The position numbers and the translations under genes are program-made. The notes below the pieces were generated by a model. That model searched no databases. It saw only the letters and a list, made by a program, of their open reading frames with translations, and had not been told where the DNA came from. Below, piece by piece: positions 35,459-48,736 of a stretch of DNA of 64,000 nt (position 1 is the first letter of the stretch; each line of letters opens with the position of its first letter). Source of the DNA: Akkermansia biwaensis (GTDB lineage Bacteria; Verrucomicrobiota; Verrucomicrobiia; Verrucomicrobiales; Akkermansiaceae); assembly GCF_026072915.1 (NCBI RefSeq), contig NZ_AP025943.1:2852001-2916000 (forward strand), given 5' to 3'.

Positions 35459-35734
35459 ATGAAACGGCCTATTTCTCTCCACCGCACTCTTGCCGCCACG
35501 GCGCTGGCGGCCTTTTTCCTTGCAGGTTCCCTCCAGGCCCAGGAGCCGGCCGGGATGGAAAAGGAACCCTCCGGGACGGAAGAGTCCGGCATTTCCACAC
35601 CACGCCGGGTTGCCGGGCTGGGCGTGCTCGCCTTCCTGATCGGCTGGATGGTCTGGCGGAACGGTTCCCGCCGCCACCGGGACGCCGGACAGGATACGGA
35701 GACCGGCAATGATGACACCGGCCCCAAAGAATGA
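35459..35734 (+). CDS. Small exported membrane protein of unknown function
   Basis: 91 residues from ATG 35459; the open frame upstream overlaps the tRNA side and is not protein-like. A signal peptide (1-25, HRTLAATALAAFFLAGSLQA) is followed by an acidic Pro/Glu-rich linker, one membrane helix (VAGLGVLAFLIGWMVW) and a charged tail. No family recognised. The PA14-like gene starts 72 bp downstream on the same strand. Confidence 0.5.
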   Translation: MKRPISLHRTLAATALAAFFLAGSLQAQEPAGMEKEPSGTEESGISTPRRVAGLGVLAFLIGWMVWRNGSRRHRDAGQDTETGNDDTGPKE

Positions 35735-35806
35735 CGCCGTTTCTGAAAGAATGGTTCCATGCCGCCCGTAGTCGTTGCAGAGAGCATCCCCTCCACCCGA
35801 CACTGC

Positions 35807-36430
35807 ATGAATGTTTTTCTTACCGTTCTGAGCCTTCTTTTCTGCACAGCCCTGGCAGGAACAGCCGCAGACTCCCCCGCGGAGGAGTTTCCCTCCGGCG
35901 TGGTTCAGGAGCTGTGGTTCGGCATTCCGGGAGGTTCGGTAAAGGATTTGACGCACCAGAAGGTTTTTGAAAGGCCTTCTTCCGACATCCGGAAGATCGT
36001 CCGGCTGGACGCAGAAAATCTGGGCGACCAGTACGGAGCCCGTTATTCCGCCCTGCTCCGCGTCCCGGCTACCGGAGAATACCGCCTTTATCTGTCTTCC
36101 GACGATTCCGCCGAACTGTGGCTGGGCAAGGACGCCACCCAGAAGGACATGAGCTGCATTGCCACCGTGAAGGGATATTCCGACCGCCATAACTGGACCA
36201 ACCAGCCCAACCAGTCATCCGAACCCGTTCACCTGGAAGCGGGCAAGTTTTATTTTCTCCAGGTGATTCACAAGGAGGACGGCGGCCCGGACCACATGTC
36301 CGTAGCCTGGTCAGGCCCCGGCATTCCCCAGCCCGTGCTGGTTCCCGCGTCCGCCCTGTTCCTTCCTCCCGGCATGTTGCCGGAGGAGAAGCCGCAACCC
36401 CAGAATCTGAATCCGAGTCTGGCCGAATGA
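35807..36430 (+). CDS. Secreted PA14-like domain protein
   Basis: 207 residues from ATG 35807, which starts a signal peptide (MNVFLTVLSLLFCTALAGTA). The mature protein fits one PA14-like domain: the order LLRVPATGEYRLYLSSDDSA, ELWLGKD, then FYFLQVIHKEDGG is the usual beta-barrel core with carbohydrate-facing SDDS. PA14 domains bind glycans or sit next to glycoside hydrolases; no catalytic part is present. The tail is Pro/Gln/Asn-rich. Confidence 0.72.
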   Translation: MNVFLTVLSLLFCTALAGTAADSPAEEFPSGVVQELWFGIPGGSVKDLTHQKVFERPSSDIRKIVRLDAENLGDQYGARYSALLRVPATGEYRLYLSSDDSAELWLGKDATQKDMSCIATVKGYSDRHNWTNQPNQSSEPVHLEAGKFYFLQVIHKEDGGPDHMSVAWSGPGIPQPVLVPASALFLPPGMLPEEKPQPQNLNPSLAE

Positions 36431-37073
36431 TTTCGTCAGGCGGAGGCCGTCCCCGGTTTCTCCTGCGTCCCATGCATTCCGTCTGCCGGAAGATGGCAGG
36501 AATTCTCCATTTTTCCTGATAAAAGAGATAGTAGGTGCAGTCGCATTTACTCATTTAGAGAGGAAAGCTTCCCCGCCCCTTTTCTTTTTTCCGGTGTTGT
36601 TCCGGTGCGCCCGTCCGGAAGTTTCCAGCGCCTTTTCCAAGATTCTCGTTGATTAGTTATTCACATATTATACACATTCTATTAACATTTTTCTTTTTCC
36701 GCACGTCATCCTTCCCAATAAAAACTTGCAGACGTTCAAAGCCGTACATCCTGAATCACGGTAAAATCCTTTCCCCGGTTTCCACATCCCCGTGCTGAAA
36801 CAAGAATACGTTTTCCCGATCACTTTCCGCCCGCGTACCGGCTCATGCACGCTTTTCCGTCGCCGGACTTTATAGCGATAGTGCGGCGGCTTTCCGTCCC
36901 CTGGCGAGGTTCGGGATGCACGGCGAGTCCGGACATGCCTTTCTCCAATACCTCTACCTCGGGAAATTCACCCGCAAGGGCATTTTCCCGATACGCGCCC
37001 GTCCCGGAAAAGGGGTGACGTCAATTATCCTTGTTCACGGAGGGTACGGGCTGTAGATTTTCCGCGCCCGCTT
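36431..37073. other. Long leader/intergenic region upstream of metH
   Basis: 643 bp without a convincing gene. 36640-36720 is AT-rich and could hold a promoter. 36860-37010 is GC-rich with several short inverted repeats. I searched by eye for cobalamin, SAM-I and SAH riboswitch cores, which would suit metH, and did not find a convincing match. Confidence 0.35.
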
Positions 37074-40000
37074 ATGACCAAAGCATCCCGACTCAAACGT
37101 CTTGATTATCTCAAAGATCAACTGCGCAAAAGGATTGTAATCCTGGACGGCGCCATGGGCACTAATATCCAGAAGTTCAAGCTGAAGGAGGAGGATTACC
37201 GGGGAGAGCGCTTCTCGGATACGGAATTGTATCCCAACGACCTGAAGAACAACAACGACCTTCTCGTGCTGACCAGGCCGGAGGTGATTCTGGACGTGCA
37301 CCGCCGCTTTCTGGATACGGGCCGTGCGGATATCATTGAAACCTGTTCCTTTGGCGCAACCAGCATCGGGCAACACGACTATTTCTGGCATCATCCGGAA
37401 GAGGGGGAGCGCAAGGACCAGTCCTACTTCCAGCAAGTGGTGGATTCCCCCGTTTTGAAGTCCCTGGTGCGGGATATGAACCTGGCCGCCGTTTCCCTGG
37501 CCCGCCGCGCCTGCGACGAGGCGGAGGCGCGCGACGGCAGGCCCCGCTTTGTGGCCGGCTCCATCGGCCCCATGTCCGTCACCTGCTCCCTGTCTCCTGA
37601 CGTGAATGATCCGGGCTTCCGGTCCGTGAATTTCAACCAGCTCAGGCAGGCCTACCGGGAACAGGTGCTGGCTATGCTGGAAGGTGGGGTGGACCTGATT
37701 CTGCTGGAAACGGTTTTCGATACGCTGAACGCCAAGGCGGCTCTGTTCGCCATGGAAGAGGTGTTCGACGAACAGCCGGACGCCGCCGTTCCGGTGATGG
37801 TGTCCGTAACGCTGACGGACAAGGCGGGGCGCACCCTGTCCGGCCAGACGATTGAGGCGTTCTGGAATTCCATCCGCCACGTCCGTCCCTTCTCCGTGGG
37901 CATCAACTGCGCTCTGGGTGCGGATTTGATGCGCCCCTTTGCCGAGGAAATCGCCGGGCTTGCGGACTGCTACGTTTCCATTTACGCCAACGCGGGGCTT
38001 CCCAACCCGCTCAGCCCCACGGGCTACGACCAGCTTCCGGAAGACATGGCGGCATTCATGAAGGAGTATGCCTCCCTGGGCATCCTGAATATTGTGGGCG
38101 GCTGCTGCGGCACCACTCCGGAACACATCGGCGCCATCGCCCGGGCCGTGGAGGGGCTTCCCCCCCGCATTCCTGCCGCCCAGTCCCCCGCCCTGCGCCT
38201 GTCCGGGTACGAGGCTTACAACCATACCCGTGAAAAAAACACCCTTTTTGTCGGAGAACGCTGCAACGTGGCGGGTTCCCCCAAATTCGCCCGCCTGATC
38301 CGGGAGGGGAACTATGAGGAGGCGGTTTCCATCGCGCGCCAGCAGGTGGAAAACGGCGCGCTGGTGCTGGACTTCTGCTTTGACGACGGCCTGATTGAAA
38401 GCCGGGAGGCCATGGTCCGTTTCCTGAACCTGGTTTCCGCGGAGCCGGACATCGCCAAAGTCCCCTTCATGGTAGATTCCTCCAAATGGGAGGTGCTGGA
38501 AGCCGGGCTGCAATGCATGCAGGGCAAGGGCATCGTCAACTCCATTTCCCTGAAGGAAGGAGAGGAGGAATTCCTGAGGAAAGCCAGCCTGATCAAGAGG
38601 TACGGGGCAGCGGTCGTCGTGATGGCCTTTGACGAGGAAGGACAGGCCGCCAACTACGAGGACCGCATCCGCATCGCGCGGCGGGCCTATGACCTGCTCG
38701 TGAACCGGGTGCAGTTCCCGGAGGAGGACATCATCTTTGACCCGAACGTGCTGACCGTCGGCACGGGCATTCCGGAACACGCCAATTACGCCCTGGATTT
38801 CTTCAAGGCGGCGGGCTGGATTTCCACCCACCTGCCCCATACCCACATTTCCGGCGGCATTTCCAATGTCTCCTTTGCGTTCCGGGGCAACAACCCGGTG
38901 CGGGAAGCCATGCATTCCGCCTTCCTGTACCATGCCACCCGGCAGGGGCTGGACATGAGCATCGTGAATGCCGGCATGCTGGAGGTGTACGACAACATTC
39001 CCAAGGAAAGGCTGGAGCTGATCGAAGACGTTTTGCTGAACAGGAGGCCGGACGCCACGGAACGCCTGACCGATTACGCGGAGAAGCTGGCCGCGGAAAA
39101 AGCGCAGGCGGGCGCGGAAAAGAAACCCGTGCTGGCCTGGCGGGAACAGCCCGTGACCGGGAGGCTGGAACACGCCCTGGTCAAGGGGATCACCGAGTTT
39201 GTGGACGCGGATACGGAAGAGGCGTTCAAGGAACTGGGTTCCCCCCTGAAGGTGATTGAAGGCCCGCTGATGGACGGCATGAAGGTGGTGGGGGAACTGT
39301 TCGGCGACGGAAAGATGTTCCTGCCCCAGGTGGTGAAGAGCGCCCGCGTGATGAAGCAGGCCGTGGCATGGCTGACCCCGTACATTGAGGCGGACAAGAA
39401 AGGATCTTCCAAAACGGGCAAGGCCGTGATCGCCACCGTGAAGGGGGACGTGCATGACATCGGCAAGAACATCGTCGGAGTGGTTCTGGGCTGCAACGGC
39501 TTTGAAGTGGTGGACCTGGGCGTGATGGTTCATTGCGACACGATTCTGGACCGCGCGGAACAGGAGCATGCGGACCTGGTGATGCTCTCCGGCCTCATCA
39601 CCCCTTCCCTGGAGGAAATGTCCCACGTGGCGGCGGAAATGCAGCGCCGCGGCATGACCGTTCCCCTGATGGTGGGGGGCGCCACCACGTCCGCCCTGCA
39701 CACGGCGCTGAAGATCGCCCCCCATTACGAGGGGCCCGTGGTCCATACCGTGGACGCCTCCCAGGTGGTGCCCGCCGCCGCGGCCCTGGTGGGAGAAAAG
39801 AAGGATTCCTACATTTCCGCCGTCAAGGAACGGCAGGAGGAACTGCGCACCAGCCACGAAAACAAGCCTTCGAAGGACTTCCTCTCCCTGGAGGAAGCAC
39901 GGGAACTGCGCTGGCGGGGCGCGGACGGCGGCTATGTGCCGCCCGTGCCGGAGCGTCTGGGCCCCGTTTCCATCGGCAGCCTGCACAGTCCCGTGAGCTG

Positions 40001-40835
40001 CGGCTGCTGCAGCGACGATCCCCGGTATTACGTGACCATTCAGGAACTGGTCGGCCGCATCGACTGGACGCCCTTCTTCCATGCCTGGGAACTGCATGGT
40101 GTCTGGAGCGACTCCCGGCAGGAATTCCGCACCAAGGACCCGGCCAAGGCGGACGCCGCCGCGGCCCTGTACAAGGATGCCCGCGACCTGCTGGAACAGG
40201 CCGTGAAGGAAAACCGCTACCAGGCCCGCGGCGTCATCGGCATCTTTCCGGCCAATTCCGCTCCCAACCATGACGACATCACCGTCTGGACGGATGAATC
40301 CAGAACCGTTCCGCAGGCCACCCTGCTGACCCAGCGGCAGCAGTTGAACGCCCAGGGCAGAAAGCGTCTGGCCCTGGCGGACTTCATCGCCCCGGAAGGG
40401 GTAAAGGACTACATCGGGGCCATGGCCGTCAGCATCCACGGAGCCAAACGGTGGGCGCAGGAATGGGAAGCCAGGAATGACTCCTACCGCGCCCTTCTGG
40501 TCAGTTCCCTGGCGGACCGGCTGGTGGAAGCCTTTGCCGGGGCCGCCCATGAAAAACTGCGCGTGCTGTGGGGCATACCCGCCGGAACGGGAGTGCGCCC
40601 GGCCTGCGGATACCCCAGCCAGCCGGACCATCAGGAAAAGGAAACCGTGTTCCGCCTGCTCCATGCCGGAGAAGAGGCGGGCATGAGCCTGACGGAAACA
40701 TGGATGATGCAGCCCGTTTCCGCCGTCTGCGCGCTGGTATTCTCCCACCCGGAAAGCGCCTACTTCTCCGTAGGGGCCACGGACGGGGACCAGCAGCGGG
40801 ACTACGCCGCCAGAAAACAGCGGACCCATTCCTGA
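37074..40835 (+). CDS. metH: Cobalamin-dependent methionine synthase
   Basis: 1253 residues with all four modules. Homocysteine-binding barrel (1-350): zinc ligands Cys279 (GINCALGAD) and Cys344-Cys345 (VGGCCGTTP). Pterin-binding barrel (about 375-640): [15 protein letters not shown] and [13 protein letters not shown]. Cobalamin module (660-890): DVHDIGKN with axial His794. C-terminal SAM-dependent reactivation domain (910-1250): GIFPANS and [10 protein letters not shown]. It moves the methyl of methyl-THF to homocysteine in the cytoplasm. The yjjP-like gene starts 25 bp downstream. Confidence 0.97.
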   Translation: MTKASRLKRLDYLKDQLRKRIVILDGAMGTNIQKFKLKEEDYRGERFSDTELYPNDLKNNNDLLVLTRPEVILDVHRRFLDTGRADIIETCSFGATSIGQHDYFWHHPEEGERKDQSYFQQVVDSPVLKSLVRDMNLAAVSLARRACDEAEARDGRPRFVAGSIGPMSVTCSLSPDVNDPGFRSVNFNQLRQAYREQVLAMLEGGVDLILLETVFDTLNAKAALFAMEEVFDEQPDAAVPVMVSVTLTDKAGRTLSGQTIEAFWNSIRHVRPFSVGINCALGADLMRPFAEEIAGLADCYVSIYANAGLPNPLSPTGYDQLPEDMAAFMKEYASLGILNIVGGCCGTTPEHIGAIARAVEGLPPRIPAAQSPALRLSGYEAYNHTREKNTLFVGERCNVAGSPKFARLIREGNYEEAVSIARQQVENGALVLDFCFDDGLIESREAMVRFLNLVSAEPDIAKVPFMVDSSKWEVLEAGLQCMQGKGIVNSISLKEGEEEFLRKASLIKRYGAAVVVMAFDEEGQAANYEDRIRIARRAYDLLVNRVQFPEEDIIFDPNVLTVGTGIPEHANYALDFFKAAGWISTHLPHTHISGGISNVSFAFRGNNPVREAMHSAFLYHATRQGLDMSIVNAGMLEVYDNIPKERLELIEDVLLNRRPDATERLTDYAEKLAAEKAQAGAEKKPVLAWREQPVTGRLEHALVKGITEFVDADTEEAFKELGSPLKVIEGPLMDGMKVVGELFGDGKMFLPQVVKSARVMKQAVAWLTPYIEADKKGSSKTGKAVIATVKGDVHDIGKNIVGVVLGCNGFEVVDLGVMVHCDTILDRAEQEHADLVMLSGLITPSLEEMSHVAAEMQRRGMTVPLMVGGATTSALHTALKIAPHYEGPVVHTVDASQVVPAAAALVGEKKDSYISAVKERQEELRTSHENKPSKDFLSLEEARELRWRGADGGYVPPVPERLGPVSIGSLHSPVSCGCCSDDPRYYVTIQELVGRIDWTPFFHAWELHGVWSDSRQEFRTKDPAKADAAAALYKDARDLLEQAVKENRYQARGVIGIFPANSAPNHDDITVWTDESRTVPQATLLTQRQQLNAQGRKRLALADFIAPEGVKDYIGAMAVSIHGAKRWAQEWEARNDSYRALLVSSLADRLVEAFAGAAHEKLRVLWGIPAGTGVRPACGYPSQPDHQEKETVFRLLHAGEEAGMSLTETWMMQPVSAVCALVFSHPESAYFSVGATDGDQQRDYAARKQRTHS

Positions 40836-40860
40836 CCCTCCCCTTCCCCACTCTTCCGCC

Positions 40861-41637
40861 ATGCCCCATACAGACCAGATTCAGGCCCTGTCCGAGTTCC
40901 TGCTGGAATACGCCACTACGCTCATGGGCGCCGGGGTGCACACCAACCGGGCCGTGCGCAACATCTCCCGCATTGCAGCCGCTTACGGGTACGCGGCGGA
41001 CATGACTATCTTCCAGCGCAACATCACCATGAGCCTCATCAGCACTGATGACGAGAACCTGCGCCGGACTTCCGTCAGGAAACTGAAACCCCTGGCCTTC
41101 AACCTGAACCTGATCCAGCAGCTCAGCGAATTGAGCTGGCTTCCCGTGGACAACAACGTCAGCATTGAGGAAATGGAGCGGGCCTTCCGGTCCATTGCGG
41201 CAACCAAACGCTTTTCCCCCTGGACGGACCTGCTGCTGGTCAGCGTGGGCAACGCCGCCTTCTGCCGCCTGTTCAACGGGGATATATGGGCCATGCTGAC
41301 CGTCTTCGGCGCCACCCTGCTGGGCTTTCTGGCAAAGCAGCAGTTCTCACGGCTGAAATTCAATCCCCTGGGCGTGGTCATCCTGTCCGCGTTCACGGCC
41401 TCCATGGCGGCGGCCTGCGCCGTCATCTTCCAGTTCGGGGAGACGCCCCAGATCGCGCTGGCCACCAGCGTTCTGTTCCTGGTTCCCGGCGTGCAAATGA
41501 TCAACTCCATCATGGACCTGATGCACGGCCACATCCTGATGGGGATTTCCCGGGGCGTCCATTCCATCATGATAATCACCTGCATCACCATCGGCCTTTC
41601 CGCAACCATGCTTATTCTGGGGGTGAACAGCTTATGA
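40861..41637 (+). CDS. yjjP: Threonine/serine exporter N-terminal half (YjjP-like)
   Basis: 258 residues. The soluble N-terminus (LLEYATTLMGAGVHTNRAVR) and a series of membrane helices after about residue 120 match the ThrE N-terminal domain; FLVPGVQMINSIMDLMHGH is its hallmark. With YjjB it forms an exporter for small acids or amino acids (succinate in E. coli). Its stop overlaps the next ATG (ATGA). Confidence 0.85.
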   Translation: MPHTDQIQALSEFLLEYATTLMGAGVHTNRAVRNISRIAAAYGYAADMTIFQRNITMSLISTDDENLRRTSVRKLKPLAFNLNLIQQLSELSWLPVDNNVSIEEMERAFRSIAATKRFSPWTDLLLVSVGNAAFCRLFNGDIWAMLTVFGATLLGFLAKQQFSRLKFNPLGVVILSAFTASMAAACAVIFQFGETPQIALATSVLFLVPGVQMINSIMDLMHGHILMGISRGVHSIMIITCITIGLSATMLILGVNSL

Positions 41638-42137
41638 ATCCGGACTTCTTCTCTTCCATCCTCTGGGATGGCCTGATGGCCGCCATAGCGGCTACGGGCT
41701 TTGCCGTCATTTCCAATCCCCCCAAGCGGGCGATCGCCGTTTCCGCCCTGCTCGCGGCCGTCGGTCACGCCTTCCGCTTCTACATGATGCACTCCTGGTC
41801 CATCGATATCTCCAGCGCCACCTTTATTGCCGCCTTCACCATCGGCATGCTGGGCGTGCTGACGGCCAAGCTGGTGAAATGCCCCGCGGAAATCTTCGCC
41901 TTCCCCTCCCTTCTGCCGATGATTCCCGGCGTGTATGCCTACAAGACCATCCTGGCCCTGATGCAGTTCATGCAGGAAAACCAGGACATGGAAACCATGA
42001 ACAGGCTGATCGTGGATATCTGCAAAAACGGCATCACGGCCTTCTTCATTATCTTCTCCCTGGTGATTGGAGTAGCCATTCCCTTGCTGATGTTCAAACG
42101 GTTGAGCTATACCAGGAACATTGTAAAAGAGCATTAG
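41634..42137 (+). CDS. yjjB: Threonine/serine exporter C-terminal half (YjjB-like)
   Basis: 167 residues from ATG 41634, which overlaps the yjjP stop by 4 bp; a longer frame upstream is antiphase to yjjP. Four to five membrane helices, with FAFPSLLPMIPGVYAYKTIL as the ThrE_2 (DUF3815) hallmark. It is the obligate partner of YjjP. Downstream of metH in the same direction, so methionine synthesis and organic/amino-acid export may share a transcript. Confidence 0.85.
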   Translation: MNPDFFSSILWDGLMAAIAATGFAVISNPPKRAIAVSALLAAVGHAFRFYMMHSWSIDISSATFIAAFTIGMLGVLTAKLVKCPAEIFAFPSLLPMIPGVYAYKTILALMQFMQENQDMETMNRLIVDICKNGITAFFIIFSLVIGVAIPLLMFKRLSYTRNIVKEH

Positions 42138-42362
42138 AGGCCGCCTCTCTCCCGTTTTTTAATCATCTATACTTCCCGGAGAACCAAAGCGCCTGGACTG
42201 AAAAACGCTCTTGATATGTCAAAGAGACGGGCACAGGTGAAAGATGAACGGACTCCAGAAGTTTCTTATCCGGCTATCTTCATAACGCCCCATTCCTCTC
42301 CCTTGAATCTTGACGCATCCCATATCTTCCTTAAACTCCCTCTTCGTAAAACTATAACTGCA

Positions 42363-43868
42363 ATGGCTGAAAAAAATAACGCCAACATTGGCTTTGAAAA
42401 ACAAATATGGGACGCCGCCTGCGAACTGTGGGGACACATCCCCGCCGCAGACTATCGCAAAGTCATCGTCGGCCTGATTTTCCTGCGCTACATCTCCTGC
42501 GTCTTTGAACGGAAATTCCAGGCGCTCCTGGCGGAGGAGGAAGGCTTTGAAAATGACCGTGACGAATATCTGGCGGAAAGCATCTTCTTTATCCCGGAAA
42601 AAGCGCGCTGGTCCGCCGTCGCCGCGGCGGCGCACACGGAAGAAATCGGCAAGGTCATTGATGAAGCCATGCTTGCCATCGAAACCGAAAACAGGAGCCT
42701 GAAAAATGTCCTTCCCAAAAACTACGCCAGTCCGGATCTGGACAAACGGGTGCTGGGCAACGTCGTGGACATCTTCACCAATATGGACATGGGCGATGAT
42801 GAGGCGGGGAAAGACCTGCTGGGCAGGACCTATGAATACTGCATCGCCCAGTTCGCCGCCTATGAAGGCGTGAAAGGCGGCGAATTCTATACCCCCGCCA
42901 GCATCGTCAAAACCATCGTCGCCATCTTGAAACCCTTTGACAACTGCCGTGTTTACGACCCGTGCTGCGGCTCCGGGGGCATGTTCGTGCAGAGCGTCAA
43001 ATTCCTTCAGGCGCACAGCGGCAGGAAGGACGGCATCGCCGTTTACGGGCAGGAAAGCAATGCGGATACGTGGAAAATGGCAAAAATCAACATGGCCATC
43101 CGGGGTATTGAAGCCGACTTCGGCCCCCACCAGGCGGACACCTTCTTCAAGGACCTGCATCCTTCCCTTAAGGCGGACTTCATCATGGCCAACCCTCCCT
43201 TCAACCTCTCCAACTGGGGACAACCCCAGCTGCGGGACGACGTCCGCTGGAAATACGGCATTCCCCCCGCGGGCAACGCCAACTACGCATGGATCCAGCA
43301 CATGATCCACCACCTTGCCCCGAACGGGAAAATCGGGCTGGTGCTGGCCAACGGCTCCCTGTCCACCCAGTCTTCCGGTGAGGGGGAAATCCGCAAAAAC
43401 ATCATTGAGGCGGATTTGGTGGAAGGCATCGTCGCCCTGCCCCCCAACCTCTTCTACAGCGTGACCATTCCCGTAACCCTCTGGTTCATCAGCAAAAACA
43501 AGAGGCAGAAAGGCAAAACGCTGTTCATTGACGCCCGGAAAATGGGAACCATGGTCACCCGCAAGCACCGCGACTTTTCAGAGGAAGATATCCGGAAACT
43601 GGCCGATGCCTTTGAAGCCTTCCAGAAAGGCGCCCTGGCGGAAGTCAGGGGATTCTGCGCCATCGCAGATCTGGAAACCATCAAACGGCAGGACTACATC
43701 CTCACCCCCGGCCGCTACGTCGGAATTGAGGAACAGGAAGACGACGGAGAACCTTTTAAAGAAAAAATGGCCCGTTTGACTTCCGAACTGTCCGATCTTT
43801 TCGCGAAATCCCACAAGCTTGAAATGGAAATAAAGGAACGATTAGGGGCTATTGGATATGAAATATAA
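42363..43868 (+). CDS. hsdM: Type I restriction-modification DNA methyltransferase subunit
   Basis: 501 residues from ATG 42363; the frame extends upstream but without conserved sequence. An N-terminal helical domain (FEKQIWDAACELWG, FLRYISCVFERKF) is followed by the catalytic domain with the SAM motif VYDPCCGSGGMFV, the N6-adenine motif NPPF (MANPPFNLSNWGQ) and GEFYTPASIVKTI. It methylates adenine in the target set by HsdS. It overlaps hsdS by 11 bp. Confidence 0.95.
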   Translation: MAEKNNANIGFEKQIWDAACELWGHIPAADYRKVIVGLIFLRYISCVFERKFQALLAEEEGFENDRDEYLAESIFFIPEKARWSAVAAAAHTEEIGKVIDEAMLAIETENRSLKNVLPKNYASPDLDKRVLGNVVDIFTNMDMGDDEAGKDLLGRTYEYCIAQFAAYEGVKGGEFYTPASIVKTIVAILKPFDNCRVYDPCCGSGGMFVQSVKFLQAHSGRKDGIAVYGQESNADTWKMAKINMAIRGIEADFGPHQADTFFKDLHPSLKADFIMANPPFNLSNWGQPQLRDDVRWKYGIPPAGNANYAWIQHMIHHLAPNGKIGLVLANGSLSTQSSGEGEIRKNIIEADLVEGIVALPPNLFYSVTIPVTLWFISKNKRQKGKTLFIDARKMGTMVTRKHRDFSEEDIRKLADAFEAFQKGALAEVRGFCAIADLETIKRQDYILTPGRYVGIEEQEDDGEPFKEKMARLTSELSDLFAKSHKLEMEIKERLGAIGYEI

Positions 43869-45024
43869 TCTTTCGGATATATGCGATTATGCCAAGGGCA
43901 AAGTTAATGTGGCTTCCTTGGGATATGAGAGCTACATATCCACAGAAAATATGATTTCTAACAAAGGCGGCATCACCAAAGCATCCTCACTCCCCAGTGT
44001 GGCACAAACACAGTCGTTTCAAGCAGGAGATGTTTTGGTATCAAATATTCGACCATATTTCAAAAAAATATGGTTTGCTGAATTTAATGGCGGATGCTCC
44101 AATGATGTTCTGGTATTGAGAGCGAAGGACGGCATCAGCAAGAGATTTCTCTACTATGTTCTTACAGATGATACATTTTTCAATTATTCAATGATCACAT
44201 CCAAAGGTACGAAGATGCCTCGTGGAGATAAGACAGCCATAATGAAATATGAGATCCCATATTTTACTTATGAGGAACAGGAAAAAATAGCAGGAGTTTT
44301 GGAGGCACTTGATAAAAAAATACAACTTAATACGGATATAAATGATAATTTGCAGCAGCAACTTCGCGCAATTTTCAAGGGCCGTTTTACTGACAATCCC
44401 GAACTTGAAAGAATGACGCAGATACCGTTGTCTGAGCTGTGCCATGTTGTTACTAAGGGGACAACACCGACTACACTTGGCAAGCCTTTTGTCGGAAGTG
44501 GAATCAATTTCATAAAAGCTGAATCAATCTTAGACAACCACTCCATAGACAAAAGCAAATTTGCCTTCATTGATGAGAAAACTAACACGCTGTTGAAAAG
44601 ATCAGTAATTCAATCCGGCGATGTTGTCTTTACTATTGCAGGTACACTCGGCCGCTTCGCTCTGATTGACGAAAATGTACTGCCGGCAAATACTAATCAA
44701 GCTGTTGCAATAATTCGTGTTGATACCGAAAAAGTCTTGCCTGAGTATGTTTACACTTGCTTCATCGGTGGATGGCATACTGATTATTATGCGAAGCGCG
44801 TACAACAAGCTGTTCAGGCAAATTTGAGTCTCACGACGATCAAATCCTTACCCATTCCGGTACTTGACGAAGACAAAATGCCTGATTATCTACGGCTCAT
44901 TCTTCCGATTATTAAGGCAATCAAGGAAAACGAAGAACAGAGCGAGAGATTGGCTGCATTGCGCGATGTTCTTTTGCCCAAGCTGATGTCCGGCGAAGTT
45001 GATGTTTCGGACATCCGACTCTAA
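43858..45024 (+). CDS. hsdS: Type I restriction-modification specificity subunit
   Basis: 388 residues from ATG 43858, inside the end of hsdM. Two target-recognition domains (about 1-150 and 185-345) are separated by conserved helices: EEQEKIAGVLEALDKKIQLN after the first and RLAALRDVLLPKLMSGEVDV at the end. The base composition is clearly more AT-rich than hsdM and hsdR, as expected when recognition domains are exchanged between strains. It sets the bipartite DNA target of the complex. Confidence 0.93.
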   Translation: MKYNLSDICDYAKGKVNVASLGYESYISTENMISNKGGITKASSLPSVAQTQSFQAGDVLVSNIRPYFKKIWFAEFNGGCSNDVLVLRAKDGISKRFLYYVLTDDTFFNYSMITSKGTKMPRGDKTAIMKYEIPYFTYEEQEKIAGVLEALDKKIQLNTDINDNLQQQLRAIFKGRFTDNPELERMTQIPLSELCHVVTKGTTPTTLGKPFVGSGINFIKAESILDNHSIDKSKFAFIDEKTNTLLKRSVIQSGDVVFTIAGTLGRFALIDENVLPANTNQAVAIIRVDTEKVLPEYVYTCFIGGWHTDYYAKRVQQAVQANLSLTTIKSLPIPVLDEDKMPDYLRLILPIIKAIKENEEQSERLAALRDVLLPKLMSGEVDVSDIRL

Positions 45025-45210
45025 GCCGCTAAATTATCATTTAGCCTACTCTAATCTTGCCCAAGAACAAATATTCCAATATTTGTTCAACAACCTAATC
45101 AACATCATTGCCAACCGATATTCCAACGTCTTTTCTCATCACAAAATGATTGATTTTCAACAGAAAGTTGTATAATTACATTCATCATCAACCTTGAAGC
45201 ATGCATTCAG

Positions 45211-48360
<3,150 letters not shown>

Positions 48361-48522
48361 TCATGGCAAGGCATTCAACCAGGAATGAAAAATGAAATCC
48401 GCATCTGCCTGTTCCAGACATCGGCGGAGCAGCATATTCCCGCCTTTCGGATTTTTTCTCTTGCCAGACTGTGCCCCGTGTGGTTTACTGCGGCCCGCAA
48501 CGGCAGGAATGCCTGAGCAGAC

Positions 48523-48597
48523 AGCCCCATAGTGTAATTGGTAACACACCTGATTTTGGTTCAGTATTTCTAGGTTCGAGTCCTGGTGGGGCTGCCA
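48523..48597 (+). tRNA. tRNA-Gln (anticodon TTG)
   Basis: A complete cloverleaf with acceptor AGCCCCA/TGGGGCT, D-arm GTGTAATTGGTAACAC, anticodon loop TTTTGGT with TTG, T-arm AGGTTCGAGTCCT, discriminator G and encoded CCA (48595-48597). It lies between the restriction-modification block and the IS element. The remaining sequence of 48361-48736 shows no gene. Confidence 0.95.
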
Positions 48598-48736
48598 GTT
48601 TTTCTTCAATTAAAAAAGGGATCTTAGCTCACTGAAAAGCGACTTGGACGATTTTGGCCATCAGGTAAGATAGAATAGTCTGTTGTTCGGTTAGATGGTG
48701 AAATTGGAATGTTAAGCTTTTATGACGTTTTCTTAT

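Noticed and set aside
36860-37020. Cobalamin, SAM or SAH riboswitch upstream of metH
   Set aside because: Expected from context, but no recognisable conserved core was found on the plus strand.
37035-40862. A 1275-codon open frame antisense to metH
   Set aside because: It is a by-product of the GC-rich codon usage of metH: the protein is His/Gly/Val-rich with no domain, and metH itself is complete with all active-site residues.
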